From the NCBI GenBank assembly GCA_025059235.1, contig JANXCV010000001.1:62001-126000 (forward strand): a stretch of 64,000 nucleotides of DNA, in the 5' to 3' direction. Source of the DNA: Candidatus Calescibacterium sp. (GTDB lineage: Bacteria > DRYD01). Below the pieces are notes generated by a model that saw only the letters and a list, made by a program, of their open reading frames with translations, did not search any database and was not told the DNA's origin. A program made the position numbers and the translations under genes. Below, in pieces: positions 55,519 to 63,961 of this stretch (within the stretch, counting starts at the first letter, position 1; each line of letters begins with the position of its first letter).

Positions 55519-56375
55519 TTTACTAACATACCTCTAAATATCTTGTATACTATATCTAGTAGAGGGATATTTGCTATATTCGGATACACTAAATAAGTGG
55601 TATTGACAATAGATCCTAAAGCTATGCTTGCCATTACTAAAGCTTTTGAAACGTCTTGAGTTCTGAGTGTTATCTTATCAAGTATATCCTTTGATAGGTA
55701 AGCAGAAGCGGCAAAAAGTTCTTCACCAATCAGAACATAATCACAAGCTGCGATAAAGAAAGGTAGTTGAGTTATCATAGCGGTACCAGCAATCTGTATA
55801 GCTCCAGCGGAAAAACCAGTTTCAGCTAGAATCAAAGACTCAGCATAAAAAGCCCCAATCAAAAATATAGCTCCGGGTTTTTCCCGAGAAATAATACCGT
55901 CCACACCAGCAGCATAACCAAACTGATCGTCAGTCAAATAGAAAACCATATCACTTCTATACAGATCACTTCTACCAGCTCTTAAATATGACTCCTTGAC
56001 AACTTCCTGAGCCACCGTCATAACAACTGATCTGCTTACAGGCATAATAAAATCGGTCTCATACTCAGCACACTTCTGAGCAACATAACTCAAAATAGAT
56101 AATGAAGCCAAAGTCTGGATATTATCTATATCTTGTATTCCAGGAACATATAATATCGGCTTACCCATTTCAGTCGATCTTCCTACCGCCTCCTCTATAG
56201 AATTTAAAGCAGGTATCTTCCTTATATATATGCTTTTTAGTCTACCTGTTCTGACCAAATACAAATAATACCAAAAAACCCCAGAGATAAATAAAAGAAA
56301 GAATAAAGAATACCCCAGAAGTGGATTCTCAACGTATGGAATGTAAACCTTATACCAGATATATGACCAGTCCAT
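55515..56375 (-). CDS. DUF6754-like membrane protein
   Basis: A 286-residue protein: one N-terminal helix (20-40), a cytoplasmic or periplasmic alpha/beta domain, and a possible C-terminal amphipathic helix. Conserved-looking blocks include GKPILYVPGIQDIDNIQTLASLSILSYVA, SLILAETGFSAGAIQIAGTAMITQLPFFIAACDYVLIGEELFAASAYLS. This matches my recollection of the DUF6754 family of WOR-3/Hydrothermae-like genomes. Function is unknown. It follows hemB by seven bases. Confidence 0.7.
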   Translation of the reverse strand: MDWSYIWYKVYIPYVENPLLGYSLFFLLFISGVFWYYLYLVRTGRLKSIYIRKIPALNSIEEAVGRSTEMGKPILYVPGIQDIDNIQTLASLSILSYVAQKCAEYETDFIMPVSRSVVMTVAQEVVKESYLRAGRSDLYRSDMVFYLTDDQFGYAAGVDGIISREKPGAIFLIGAFYAESLILAETGFSAGAIQIAGTAMITQLPFFIAACDYVLIGEELFAASAYLSKDILDKITLRTQDVSKALVMASIALGSIVNTTYLVYPNIANIPLLDIVYKIFRGMLVK

Positions 56376-56382
56376 TTGTTAA

Positions 56383-57351
56383 TTAATTTCCACGGTCAAA
56401 TAACATCTCCTTCATTCTTGAGAACAAATATTTAGCGAAGTAAGAAATTATTATGTCAGCTCCTGCTCTTTTTATGGAATACAAAACTTCTAAAATGGTT
56501 CTGTCTAAATCTAACCCTGACCTGATTATCATCGTGTATTCTCCACTGACGTTATAAGCTGCTAACGGAATCAAAATTCTCTCCTTTATCTTGGATATGA
56601 TATCCAAGTAAGCTAGAGCAGGTTTTACCATTACGATATCAGCTCCTTCCTCAACATCCTTCAGAGTTTCTAAAATAGCCGATTCCGAGTTCCTATAGTC
56701 CAATTGGTAAGAACTTCTATCACCGAATTTGGGAGCAGAGTCGGCAGCAGATCTAAACGGACCATAAAAAGCACTATTGAACTTAGTAGAATAACTCATT
56801 ATACCAACCATATTAAATCCATTTTCATCCAGTGCTCTCCTTATTGCTTTCACTTGATAATCCATCATTGAACTAGGGCATACAAAGTCAGCTCCCATAG
56901 AAGCGTATACCACTGAAATCCTCGACAAAACCTCTAAAGTTCTATCGTTATCTATTCTCCCATTGACAATTATTCCACAATGTCCAGAAGTAGTATATTG
57001 ACAGATACATACATCGGTAAAAATTCCAATTTGATCTTCATAAACTTCCCTCAATTTTCTAATAGCTTTAGGAACAATTCCGTCTTCATGATAAGCCCAA
57101 TAGCCACTTTCATCTTTTCTGCTTTCTACCCCGAAAAGTAAAAAGTTACTTATCCCTATATTCAAACATTCCTCCACCTCTTTTAACATACCATCTATAG
57201 AAAATCTATATATTCCAGGCATAGAAGCAATCTCTTCTCTTTGATTTACATTCTCACTTACAAAGATAGGATAAATGAAATTAGCAGGGGACAAATAAAC
57301 ATTGGATACAAGATTCAACATATTTTTATTTTTTCTTATCCTTCTTAGCAA
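56383..57351 (-). CDS. hemB: delta-aminolevulinic acid dehydratase (porphobilinogen synthase)
   Basis: HemB condenses two ALA to porphobilinogen in tetrapyrrole synthesis. The 322 residues show the Zn-site cysteines in DVCICQYTTSGHCGI, the active-site Lys in VMVKPALAYLDII and AAYNVSGEYTMI, and GLDLDRTILEVL. Start is TTG 57351 after a GGGGGGTGG ribosome site. No other hem genes are adjacent, so heme or a corrinoid is made elsewhere in the genome or the pathway is partial. Confidence 0.95.
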   Translation of the reverse strand: MLRRIRKNKNMLNLVSNVYLSPANFIYPIFVSENVNQREEIASMPGIYRFSIDGMLKEVEECLNIGISNFLLFGVESRKDESGYWAYHEDGIVPKAIRKLREVYEDQIGIFTDVCICQYTTSGHCGIIVNGRIDNDRTLEVLSRISVVYASMGADFVCPSSMMDYQVKAIRRALDENGFNMVGIMSYSTKFNSAFYGPFRSAADSAPKFGDRSSYQLDYRNSESAILETLKDVEEGADIVMVKPALAYLDIISKIKERILIPLAAYNVSGEYTMIIRSGLDLDRTILEVLYSIKRAGADIIISYFAKYLFSRMKEMLFDRGN

Positions 57352-57372
57352 TTTACCACCCCCCTTTCTCCA

Positions 57373-58191
57373 TCAAATTCTAGAGAAAAGAATAGTTATT
57401 TTAGATATTATTATTGCACCGGGATAGAATACAATGTGAGCTAATATAGTTCCTATGGTTCCAGCAATCAAGTTAACCCACATGACGTTATACAAATACT
57501 CTATATTCTCCTTCCCGTTGTAAACCTTATCCGTAATGTTTGCAATAATAGGATCAAGAAATATAGTGAACAAAATGGTAGCAACTCCGTTAACTATACC
57601 AGAGAGTATAGTTGCAGTCCTTGCAAATTCAGGCACTAAAACACTGGCATAAATGGCGGATAAAACTCCCGTAGTCCAAAAAGCACCGATCAACATAGAA
57701 GACCAAAAAACAACCACCGGCACCCTCTTCAGTCTCTCCCAACTCAAATAAAATACAGGTCTACTTATACTACTGATAAAGAAAAAATATGACTTAGGAT
57801 ATAAAAAGTAAACCAGCGTAGAAACCATACTCTTCTTCCTATCAAATAAATCAATCCATTTGATAAATATTTTTTCGAAAGTAGTAAATAAAGCTATTCC
57901 AAGTATACACCCCAAAGTACTTGCAAATATTATCAGGTGTATCTTTAACCTTAAAATGTCTAACTGACCATCCCTATAAGCAATATCAACCATAGATCCT
58001 AAAAAAGGAGTCTGTATCAAATTTGATAGCCTACTTATGAGAGCTATAACATTTAGTAGAGAGAAAGAAGTAGTAATAAGCTTTATTTTTATACCAGCAA
58101 ATCTTAAAGCTCCAGAAACAGTACCGATAAAATATATAAAAAACGTGATTACAAAAACCACCAAGAATCGCTTATCGTAAAACAACTCCAT
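57373..58191 (-). CDS. amj: lipid II flippase Amj family protein
   Basis: A 272-residue membrane protein with about six helices. VSGALRFAGIKIKLITTSFSLLNVIALISRLSNLIQTPFLGSMVD matches the conserved N-terminus of YdaH/Amj, the alternative to MurJ for flipping lipid II across the membrane. RxSN and the Gly-Ser-x-Val-Asp patch are distinctive. Length and topology agree. It follows gspF2 by one base and precedes hemB. Whether MurJ is also present cannot be told here. Confidence 0.85.
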   Translation of the reverse strand: MELFYDKRFLVVFVITFFIYFIGTVSGALRFAGIKIKLITTSFSLLNVIALISRLSNLIQTPFLGSMVDIAYRDGQLDILRLKIHLIIFASTLGCILGIALFTTFEKIFIKWIDLFDRKKSMVSTLVYFLYPKSYFFFISSISRPVFYLSWERLKRVPVVVFWSSMLIGAFWTTGVLSAIYASVLVPEFARTATILSGIVNGVATILFTIFLDPIIANITDKVYNGKENIEYLYNVMWVNLIAGTIGTILAHIVFYPGAIIISKITILFSRI

Positions 58192-58192
58192 G

Positions 58193-59209
58193 TTATTTTA
58201 ATTCCTCAAAAATCGCAAGATATATACTCAAGAAACTGATCAATATCAATCCCCCCAAAATAATTAGTGCTAAACCAATTAAAGTTATCATGATCAAAGT
58301 CACCCTTGCCTTAAGAGATTTGGAGGAATTCTCATATACTTCCCTGGATATATCGATTAACTCCTGATCCAAAATACCAGTCGAAAAAGCATTCTTCAAA
58401 ATTAATCTATATTCGCTTGGAAAAACATCAAATATCTTTGAAACTATATCATAATTCACCTCTTTGTAGCCTTCCGTTATCTTATACAGAAAGGAATTAA
58501 GGGCAGATCTAAAAGTGTTATTTTCAATCGTAGATACAGCAATGTACAAAGAAAGAGGTATAGGAATTCCGGCACTTATCAAATTTCCCCAAATACCCAT
58601 TATCTGAGAAAAGACAATCTCCCTATATGGCCTTCCCAAAATATAGTACTCAAAAATATCCAAAATAAAATTCCTAAAACCCAACAAAACAGCTATCATA
58701 ACAATAATCAGAAGGAAAATAAAAACGTTCATAGGGTTCAAAATATCCTTTATAAACTGAAAAAAAATAAATGTTTCAGTTGTTCTATCCTCAACAATTT
58801 TTAAAAAAACGTTATTAAAAATAAAATAAAATAGCAAAACTCCAAAAATGATAAGTATATTTACAAAAACAAGATATATTCTATATCCCTTGAGTTCCTC
58901 GTCTATTTTTATCTGATTTTCAAGTATTTGATAGTAACAATTTAAAATTTCCACTATCTTTCCACTTTTTTCTCCTGCCTCGAGCAAATAACTATAATGA
59001 GAAGGAACTAGATTATGCTTCCTCAAAGCCAAATATAAAGGTACTCTATTCTGTACAATTTCTCTTTCAACTATCGCTCCAATACTTCTGTATGTAATCG
59101 AATCTTTTAGACTCTTTGCTACGTTGGTAGATGTCAAACCGGTTTTATATGCATTTATCAAAAATTTTGTGAAACCAAGTAATTTTTTTTTATTCATCTT
59201 ATTATTCAT
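58193..59209 (-). CDS. second GspF/PilC-like secretion protein
   Basis: A 338-residue protein with two T2SSF-type domains and three membrane helices (near 105-130, 150-180 and 310-335). LRKHNLVPSHYSYLLEAGEKSGKIVEILNCYYQ matches the conserved GEKSGxLxexL motif of GspF. It is shorter than the protein at 21650 and lacks the N-terminal domain. It overlaps thpR by four bases. With the pseudopilin and first GspF it shows at least two distinct pilus or secretion platforms. Confidence 0.85.
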   Translation of the reverse strand: MNNKMNKKKLLGFTKFLINAYKTGLTSTNVAKSLKDSITYRSIGAIVEREIVQNRVPLYLALRKHNLVPSHYSYLLEAGEKSGKIVEILNCYYQILENQIKIDEELKGYRIYLVFVNILIIFGVLLFYFIFNNVFLKIVEDRTTETFIFFQFIKDILNPMNVFIFLLIIVMIAVLLGFRNFILDIFEYYILGRPYREIVFSQIMGIWGNLISAGIPIPLSLYIAVSTIENNTFRSALNSFLYKITEGYKEVNYDIVSKIFDVFPSEYRLILKNAFSTGILDQELIDISREVYENSSKSLKARVTLIMITLIGLALIILGGLILISFLSIYLAIFEELK

Positions 59210-59742
59210 TTCCAGACAAAGGAATCCAGCTTATGGTATACTGGACCTAAAGGAGTAAGTTCACTTCTGAACAATGCTATTTCTCTGGGAAAAAAACTTA
59301 TATGTTCTATTGTAAACTCCTTGAGGAAATTTTCTTGAGCAGTCGTCAAACTCTTCCTGACTCTACCAACAGTCACATGAGGAGTAAACCTATCCGAACC
59401 AAAAAACTCTTTTACAACCTTGTAGATTTCAAAAAAAAACTCTTCAGGTTCCAAAATCAAAAATATTACTCTTATTCTATCATTACTATAAAAAAAACCC
59501 AGATGTTGAACAATTTGAATGCTAACAGGAACGACATAATTCATTTTTTCTTTCATCATTCTGAATTTATTTAGTGCTATATCCTTCTCAATAGACTCAA
59601 AAAATCTGAAAGTCAAATGATAATTCTGGGTTTCAACCCATTTGATATCTTCATACCTGAACTTTTGTTTTAGAGAGAATAGTTGGACGGTTATAAAATT
59701 TTTTATTTCATACGGTAAATCAAGTGCTATAAAAGCTCTCAT
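59206..59742 (-). CDS. thpR: RNA 2',3'-cyclic phosphodiesterase
   Basis: A 2H phosphoesterase (ThpR/LigT). The open frame reaches 59790, but [10 protein letters not shown] at ATG 59742 is the family N-terminus and overlaps the recA stop as ATGA. The two HxT motifs are HLTF (near residue 42) and HVTVGRV (near 127). It hydrolyses 2',3'-cyclic phosphates at RNA ends or ligates 2'-5' RNA in vitro. 178 residues is the usual length. Position just after recA, as in other bacteria, supports the identity. Confidence 0.93.
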   Translation of the reverse strand: MRAFIALDLPYEIKNFITVQLFSLKQKFRYEDIKWVETQNYHLTFRFFESIEKDIALNKFRMMKEKMNYVVPVSIQIVQHLGFFYSNDRIRVIFLILEPEEFFFEIYKVVKEFFGSDRFTPHVTVGRVRKSLTTAQENFLKEFTIEHISFFPREIALFRSELTPLGPVYHKLDSFVWK

Positions 59743-60740
59743 TCTCTGGCATTCAGTATTTCTATTATTTTTCCCTCTATTTCTTTGCATTTTTCGGGAT
59801 TAGATTCCAGGAATTCTATTACCTTTTCCCTTCCTTGTCCTATCTTTTCATCTCCGAAAGAGTACCAACTACCACTCTTAGAGATTATGTTTATTTCAGT
59901 AGCAAGATCAGCTATCTCTCCTATTCTATCTATCCCCTTACCAAATATTATACTGAATTGTGCTTCCTTAAAGGGAGGAGAAACTTTATTTTTTACTACT
60001 TTTGCTTTTATTCTTGATCCTATGCTAACCTCTCCTTTCTTAATGTTATCGATTTTTCTGAGTTCTATTCTGACACTTGCATAGAATTTAAGTGCTCTAC
60101 CACCGGGAGTAGTTTCCGGATTCCCGAACATTACTCCAACCTTCTCTCTTATCTGGTTAATGAATATAACCGCAGTCCTTGATTTTCCTACGATTGATGT
60201 AAGTTTTCTTAGAGCTTGAGACATTAACCTAGCCTGTAATCCTATGAATTGATCCCCGATCTGGCCCTCAATCTCAGCCTGAGGAACCAAAGCAGCTACA
60301 GAATCTATAACTATTATATCCACAGCATTACTTTTTGCTAACATTTCTACTATTGATAATGCCTGTTCACCACTGTCAGGCTGTGAAATATACAGATTAT
60401 CAACATCAACTCCGATTTTTCTTGCATACTCTGGGTCAAGAGCGTGTTCAGCGTCTATGAAAGCTGCTATACCTCCGGAAGACTGAGCATTTGCGATAGC
60501 AGTAAGTGCAAGAGTAGTCTTACCAGAGGATTCTTGTCCAAAAATTTCAGAGATCCTACCCCTGGGAAATCCCCCAACACCTAGGGCGATGTCCAAAGAT
60601 AGACTACCGGTGGATATAGATTCGACGATCATCCTTTCCCGTTGCCCCAACTTCATTATGCTACCTTTTCCAAACTCCCTCTCTATCTGGGAAATTACAG
60701 ATTTAAGTATTTGGTCTTTTTGTGTGGTTTCAACTTCCAT
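59739..60740 (-). CDS. recA: recombinase RecA
   Basis: RecA strand-exchange ATPase. Walker [12 protein letters not shown], Walker [13 protein letters not shown], loop L1/L2 region [22 protein letters not shown] and the C-terminal domain are all present; 333 residues from ATG 60740. The open frame extends ten codons to TTG 60770, but that TTG lies in the -35 of a sigma70-like promoter and RecA homology starts near ATG 60740, so the shorter form is used. It has no clear ribosome site other than AAAGGG. thpR follows. Confidence 0.97.
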   Translation of the reverse strand: MEVETTQKDQILKSVISQIEREFGKGSIMKLGQRERMIVESISTGSLSLDIALGVGGFPRGRISEIFGQESSGKTTLALTAIANAQSSGGIAAFIDAEHALDPEYARKIGVDVDNLYISQPDSGEQALSIVEMLAKSNAVDIIVIDSVAALVPQAEIEGQIGDQFIGLQARLMSQALRKLTSIVGKSRTAVIFINQIREKVGVMFGNPETTPGGRALKFYASVRIELRKIDNIKKGEVSIGSRIKAKVVKNKVSPPFKEAQFSIIFGKGIDRIGEIADLATEINIISKSGSWYSFGDEKIGQGREKVIEFLESNPEKCKEIEGKIIEILNARE

Positions 60741-60741
60741 A

Positions 60742-60770
60742 ATTATACCCTTTCCCCCTATGCCGGTCAA
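60742..60770 (-). promoter_or_regulatory. sigma70-like promoter overlapping the recA start
   Basis: On the minus strand TTGACC (60765-60770) is followed after exactly 17 bases by TATAAT (60742-60747), one base before the recA ATG. Hexamers and spacing match a strong sigma70 promoter. A start site at the usual six to nine bases past the -10 would lie inside codons 2-3, so either the real start is later or the resemblance is fortuitous. No LexA box is recognised. Confidence 0.45.
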
Positions 60771-60771
60771 C

Positions 60772-61683
60772 TTATATTCCGCTGAACCGGAACAGCGGTT
60801 TTCTCTTCAATAACCTTAAATTCTCTATAGATAAACTTACTAACCCAATCACTTTATCGCTTATCTCCAAATTGTTATAGGTTATATGTTCAACATTAAA
60901 ACCTAAAAAAACCTTACTATCTCTTGACAAATTAATTTGCAGTACATCAGAAATAACATTTCTTATATAACCCAGAGATTGATTTTGAATATCTTCTTGA
61001 TCAAATCTTACTTTCTTGAGATTCACCCCCAGCCACTTTACAAATTCCACATCCCTTTTACTAGATAGAGGAGCAATAGAGACATAGATAAACAACTCCA
61101 ATTCTTTCAGATTATCGACGAACATTTTTAAATCGAAGGTATCGTATATTATCTGAGATACAAAGAAATCCATTCCGGATTCTATTTTTTTCAACATTCT
61201 CTTTATTTCATTTTCACGATGGAATATGACAATACCTCCAATTTTGACATCGGGGTACCTATTCTTTATCTGAAAACAGGCTTCGGTAACCTCATAACCA
61301 GGGTATTCAATATCAGATCTATCTTTACCAACAAAGATGAAATTCTTATACCCCAAATCATAAACCTTACCAAAATGTTCAAAGAATTTTTTTCGATCCA
61401 TAATAGGAACGACAATGTTTATAATTGGTTCTATATTATAGTTGAAGTTAACTTTACAATACTCAGTAATTTCCTTCGCAAAAATATAGTTTTCTTGTTT
61501 TGGAGAAAAGTTATATACTCTGTGTCCTTCTCTGTTTTCATCTACGATATGGGGCAAATTCAGATATTTTAGACTTCGACTTATCATTATTTTACAGATT
61601 TTTCTTATGAAATCTTCTTTCTTAGCTTGGGACCAAGTGATCGGGGGACATATGACCTCAAAAAGTATATCGCCTCTATCCAT
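60772..61683 (-). CDS. methylenetetrahydrofolate reductase-like protein
   Basis: A 303-residue TIM-barrel flavoprotein-type sequence: FEVICPP at the N-terminus, [27 protein letters not shown], a GGIVIFHR strand, and [20 protein letters not shown], the conserved 'ffiTQ.ffd' element of MetF-like enzymes. It would interconvert methylene- and methyl-tetrahydrofolate. The sequence is divergent and the N-terminus is short. Family is probable, not certain. It overlaps the SemiSWEET gene by eight bases and precedes recA. Confidence 0.7.
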   Translation of the reverse strand: MDRGDILFEVICPPITWSQAKKEDFIRKICKIMISRSLKYLNLPHIVDENREGHRVYNFSPKQENYIFAKEITEYCKVNFNYNIEPIINIVVPIMDRKKFFEHFGKVYDLGYKNFIFVGKDRSDIEYPGYEVTEACFQIKNRYPDVKIGGIVIFHRENEIKRMLKKIESGMDFFVSQIIYDTFDLKMFVDNLKELELFIYVSIAPLSSKRDVEFVKWLGVNLKKVRFDQEDIQNQSLGYIRNVISDVLQINLSRDSKVFLGFNVEHITYNNLEISDKVIGLVSLSIENLRLLKRKPLFRFSGI

Positions 61684-61927
61684 TCCTCAATTTAATCACC
61701 AAATTTATCGAACTCTGCACAAAAGCTAAAAGATTGAGAATAGTAAAGACAATATCTTTAATAAGCAGGGAGTACAGGGTTAAGAGAAGAGAGGAGGTAG
61801 TATAAAGAATTATGAAATTTAGGTTAAGGGGACACTTCCCAGTTTTTATTGTCTCAATCGTTTGGGGTATCCATGATGAGACAAGTATTATCATACCAGT
61901 TAGCCCGATAAATAATTTTGGATCCAT
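61676..61927 (-). CDS. SemiSWEET-type PQ-loop membrane protein
   Basis: An 83-residue three-helix protein: GLTGMIILVSSWIPQTIETIKTGKCP carries the PQ motif and the Gly-rich first helix; LNFIILYTTSSLLLTLYSLL and ILNLLAFVQSSINL are helices 2 and 3. SemiSWEETs form dimeric sugar transporters. The start ATG 61927 is eight bases from the tRNA-Arg 3' end. The identity is good, sugar specificity unknown. Confidence 0.82.
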   Translation of the reverse strand: MDPKLFIGLTGMIILVSSWIPQTIETIKTGKCPLNLNFIILYTTSSLLLTLYSLLIKDIVFTILNLLAFVQSSINLVIKLRNG

Positions 61928-61935
61928 TTCTTATC

Positions 61936-62010
61936 CGCGGCTGGTGGGACTCGAACCCACAACCTTGTGATCCGAAGTCACATGCTCTGATCCAGTTGAG
62001 CTACAGCCGC
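61936..62010 (-). tRNA. tRNA-Arg(TCG)
   Basis: A 75-nt cloverleaf: acceptor GCGGCTG/CAGCCGC, anticodon loop CTTCGGA (anticodon TCG) closed by TGTGA/TCACA, T-loop TTCGAGT, discriminator G. CCA is not encoded. The upstream thioesterase gene ends inside the acceptor and D-stem junction, its TAG being tRNA bases 8-10. Confidence 0.94.
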
Positions 62011-62498
62011 ATACCACTTATCACATTATACAAACTATCCCCTTTCTCTTCTATAAATACCTTGGTTCTTATCGGTTTAAAACTTTTACTATCCACAAAA
62101 ACATGTTCAGTTCTTCCAAAACAAACCAAACCATCTAACTTCTTCTTTGTTCTCAAATACTCCTCTAACAGATTACTACATTGCTCTAAACTACTCCTAC
62201 CATAAATACCCAGATAACCGAAAATAACTCTAATTCCATCGAAATCCTGAATAAAGGTAACAACAGAAAACACATCCTCAAATTTTAGAGGCCTATAGAA
62301 CTCACAATAAGCAGACACCAGAGGGCTGAGAATAAAATATTTCTCCTCCAGAATAGAATAGTTTATGACCTTCTGAGAAAAGAAGTCACACCTAGCCAGC
62401 TCATAGTACCTAAAATAGTTAGAGTGATGCACAATTTTCATTCTATCCGTCTCATAATACCTTACATATATTTCTGTCTTGGTTATCTTATCAAACAT
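62001..62498 (-). CDS. YbgC/FcbC-type acyl-CoA thioesterase
   Basis: A hotdog-fold thioesterase of 165 residues. VRYYETDRMKIVHHSNYFRYYELARCDFF matches the YbgC/4HBT signature with catalytic Asp in ETD and the following HHxNY. It hydrolyses short acyl-CoA or phospholipid-related thioesters. The stop codon is inside tRNA-Arg (ten-base overlap). It starts 12 bases after the RT stop. Confidence 0.85.
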   Translation of the reverse strand: MFDKITKTEIYVRYYETDRMKIVHHSNYFRYYELARCDFFSQKVINYSILEEKYFILSPLVSAYCEFYRPLKFEDVFSVVTFIQDFDGIRVIFGYLGIYGRSSLEQCSNLLEEYLRTKKKLDGLVCFGRTEHVFVDSKSFKPIRTKVFIEEKGDSLYNVISGMRL

Positions 62499-62510
62499 AA
62501 GTACTAAATC

Positions 62511-63806
62511 TTATACTGTGAATAATTCCGGTAGCTTAGCACTATATTTTCTCCTCAAACTTTCATACTTAGCTTTATTTATGTATCTTAGATAGTTCAG
62601 CTTTCCCTTTAAACTTTCAATCATCTTCTTATCTGTTTGGTCGATTCCTTTTAGATAGATTCTATGAGTTTGAGCTCGAAGTTTTCTGTAATAATTTCTA
62701 TCTATGTTTATCTTCTGGTTTATGACCAATCCTAGAACTCTTTTCTTTTTTCTCATAACCTTGGTTTTAAGATGATTTAACTCGTATCCGTACCATCTAA
62801 AAACTCTTGACAACTTCGATATTATCATGTCATTTATCTTTCTTAATTCCTCTGAGGTTTGAATACCATTAGAGTTGTATGAGATAATTACATTGTCTGC
62901 ATAAATAGAAAAGTCTATCTGTACATTTTTTTTGTCTGATATTTCTGACAATCTTCTGTTAATTTTATGTAGGATACGTGCCATACATAGGTTAGCTATG
63001 ATTGGGCTTGTGGGACTACCGGTGGGAAGAACCCTCTTCCTTGAGCCTTCTTGGTAGGGATAAACAGTGTTAGCAGTCGTCAAACCAGTAATCAAAGAAG
63101 CTACTTCGGAAGGATAACCCAAAATCTCTCTAAAAGCTTGGTAAACTTTTCTCTCAGTAGTATTCTCGAAGAAATCTTTTATATCAAGGCTTATTACTAC
63201 ATCTTTCCCAGTATGTTTTTGTAAAGCCTGTACTATGTTCCTACCCTTAATAAATCCATACATTTCTTCCGGGAACTGTATTTTACAGAGTATATCCTTA
63301 TGTATTATTCTCTGTACTTTTCTTGCAAATCCAGAAGGAATAAGAAGCGTTCTTTCTTTTCCATTTTTTGAAATCTTTTTGATCTTGTAGTACAATTCGC
63401 TCTTTTCAGAAGCTGCAAAGAAACAAAGTTTCTTTCTATCTATGTTATAGTTTTTTTCAAAGTAATTCAAAACTTCATTAGCTGATTTAAATTTTGGAAC
63501 GTTATCGATTTTTAATCCTGGGTAATTTTTTATACTTAGCTTATAACGACGTGAATAATTTTGTTTACTTTTCTTTGATAGAGAAGCTAACCTAATTTCG
63601 CCGGAGTCCAAGAGATAAAATAATCTTCTGCAAATTATTAAGGGTTTGTTAACTCTCTTGTAAAGCGACTCTTCATCTAGCGTGGTTTTTCCTTCCTTCT
63701 GGGATTTTACTGGTATTAAATTCTCACCTTTTTCTTCCAGAGTTTTTGTCGATTTTTTTCTCAGTTTTAATAGCTTGGATACTATTTCGATAACTTTTTT
63801 TATCAT
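62511..63806 (-). CDS. retron-like reverse transcriptase with YADN motif
   Basis: A 431-residue RT. A basic N-terminal extension of about 130 residues is not recognisable. RT motifs follow: RTLLIPSGFARKVQRII, GFIKGRNIVQALQKHTG (variant of the retron NAxxH block), motif A SLDIKDFFENT with Asp208, LPTGSPTSPIIANLCM, and motif C YADN (302-305) in place of YADD. LGLVINQKINIDRNYYRKLRA resembles the retron VTG element. Such RTs make single-stranded DNA from an upstream RNA. There is no maturase or endonuclease domain. Asn305 replaces the second Asp of the catalytic YxDD pair; activity is uncertain. Confidence 0.85.
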   Translation of the reverse strand: MIKKVIEIVSKLLKLRKKSTKTLEEKGENLIPVKSQKEGKTTLDEESLYKRVNKPLIICRRLFYLLDSGEIRLASLSKKSKQNYSRRYKLSIKNYPGLKIDNVPKFKSANEVLNYFEKNYNIDRKKLCFFAASEKSELYYKIKKISKNGKERTLLIPSGFARKVQRIIHKDILCKIQFPEEMYGFIKGRNIVQALQKHTGKDVVISLDIKDFFENTTERKVYQAFREILGYPSEVASLITGLTTANTVYPYQEGSRKRVLPTGSPTSPIIANLCMARILHKINRRLSEISDKKNVQIDFSIYADNVIISYNSNGIQTSEELRKINDMIISKLSRVFRWYGYELNHLKTKVMRKKKRVLGLVINQKINIDRNYYRKLRAQTHRIYLKGIDQTDKKMIESLKGKLNYLRYINKAKYESLRRKYSAKLPELFTV

Positions 63807-63961
63807 GTTTTTTGTAACTACTACCGGTGGGGTTAGACCACCGGTAGTACTTGGCTACTGAGATATACTGGGGTATATCTCAGTAGGGTTGGATATTGGT
63901 GCTGGTGAGGGTTTCCAGACGGCGAACCACCGTCGCAAGGGTATGTTAACTTAAAAAAGAA
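63807..63961 (-). ncRNA. structured non-coding RNA upstream of the RT (retron msr-msd-like)
   Basis: No open frame. Minus-strand order: an AU-rich segment with CTTTTTTAAGTTAAC (complementary in part to GTTACAAAAAA just before the RT start), stem GACGG/CCGTC (63918-63934), a small CTGG/CCAG stem, a perfect 14-bp hairpin with four-base loop (63855-63886), and a perfect 12-bp hairpin (63819-63849, seven-base loop). Paired flanks plus several stem-loops next to an RT are the msr-msd layout of retrons. A branching G cannot be identified with confidence. The element may begin beyond the window edge. Confidence 0.6.

Noticed and set aside
59743..59790. 16-codon upstream extension of thpR
   Set aside because: It overlaps recA coding sequence; [10 protein letters not shown] is the family N-terminus and the ATGA junction is typical here.
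62511..63806. Group II intron maturase or DGR reverse transcriptase
   Set aside because: No maturase (X) or endonuclease domain and no domain V/VI-like hairpin downstream; no TR/VR repeat pair and the SQ-containing DGR motif is absent (LPTGSPTSP instead).
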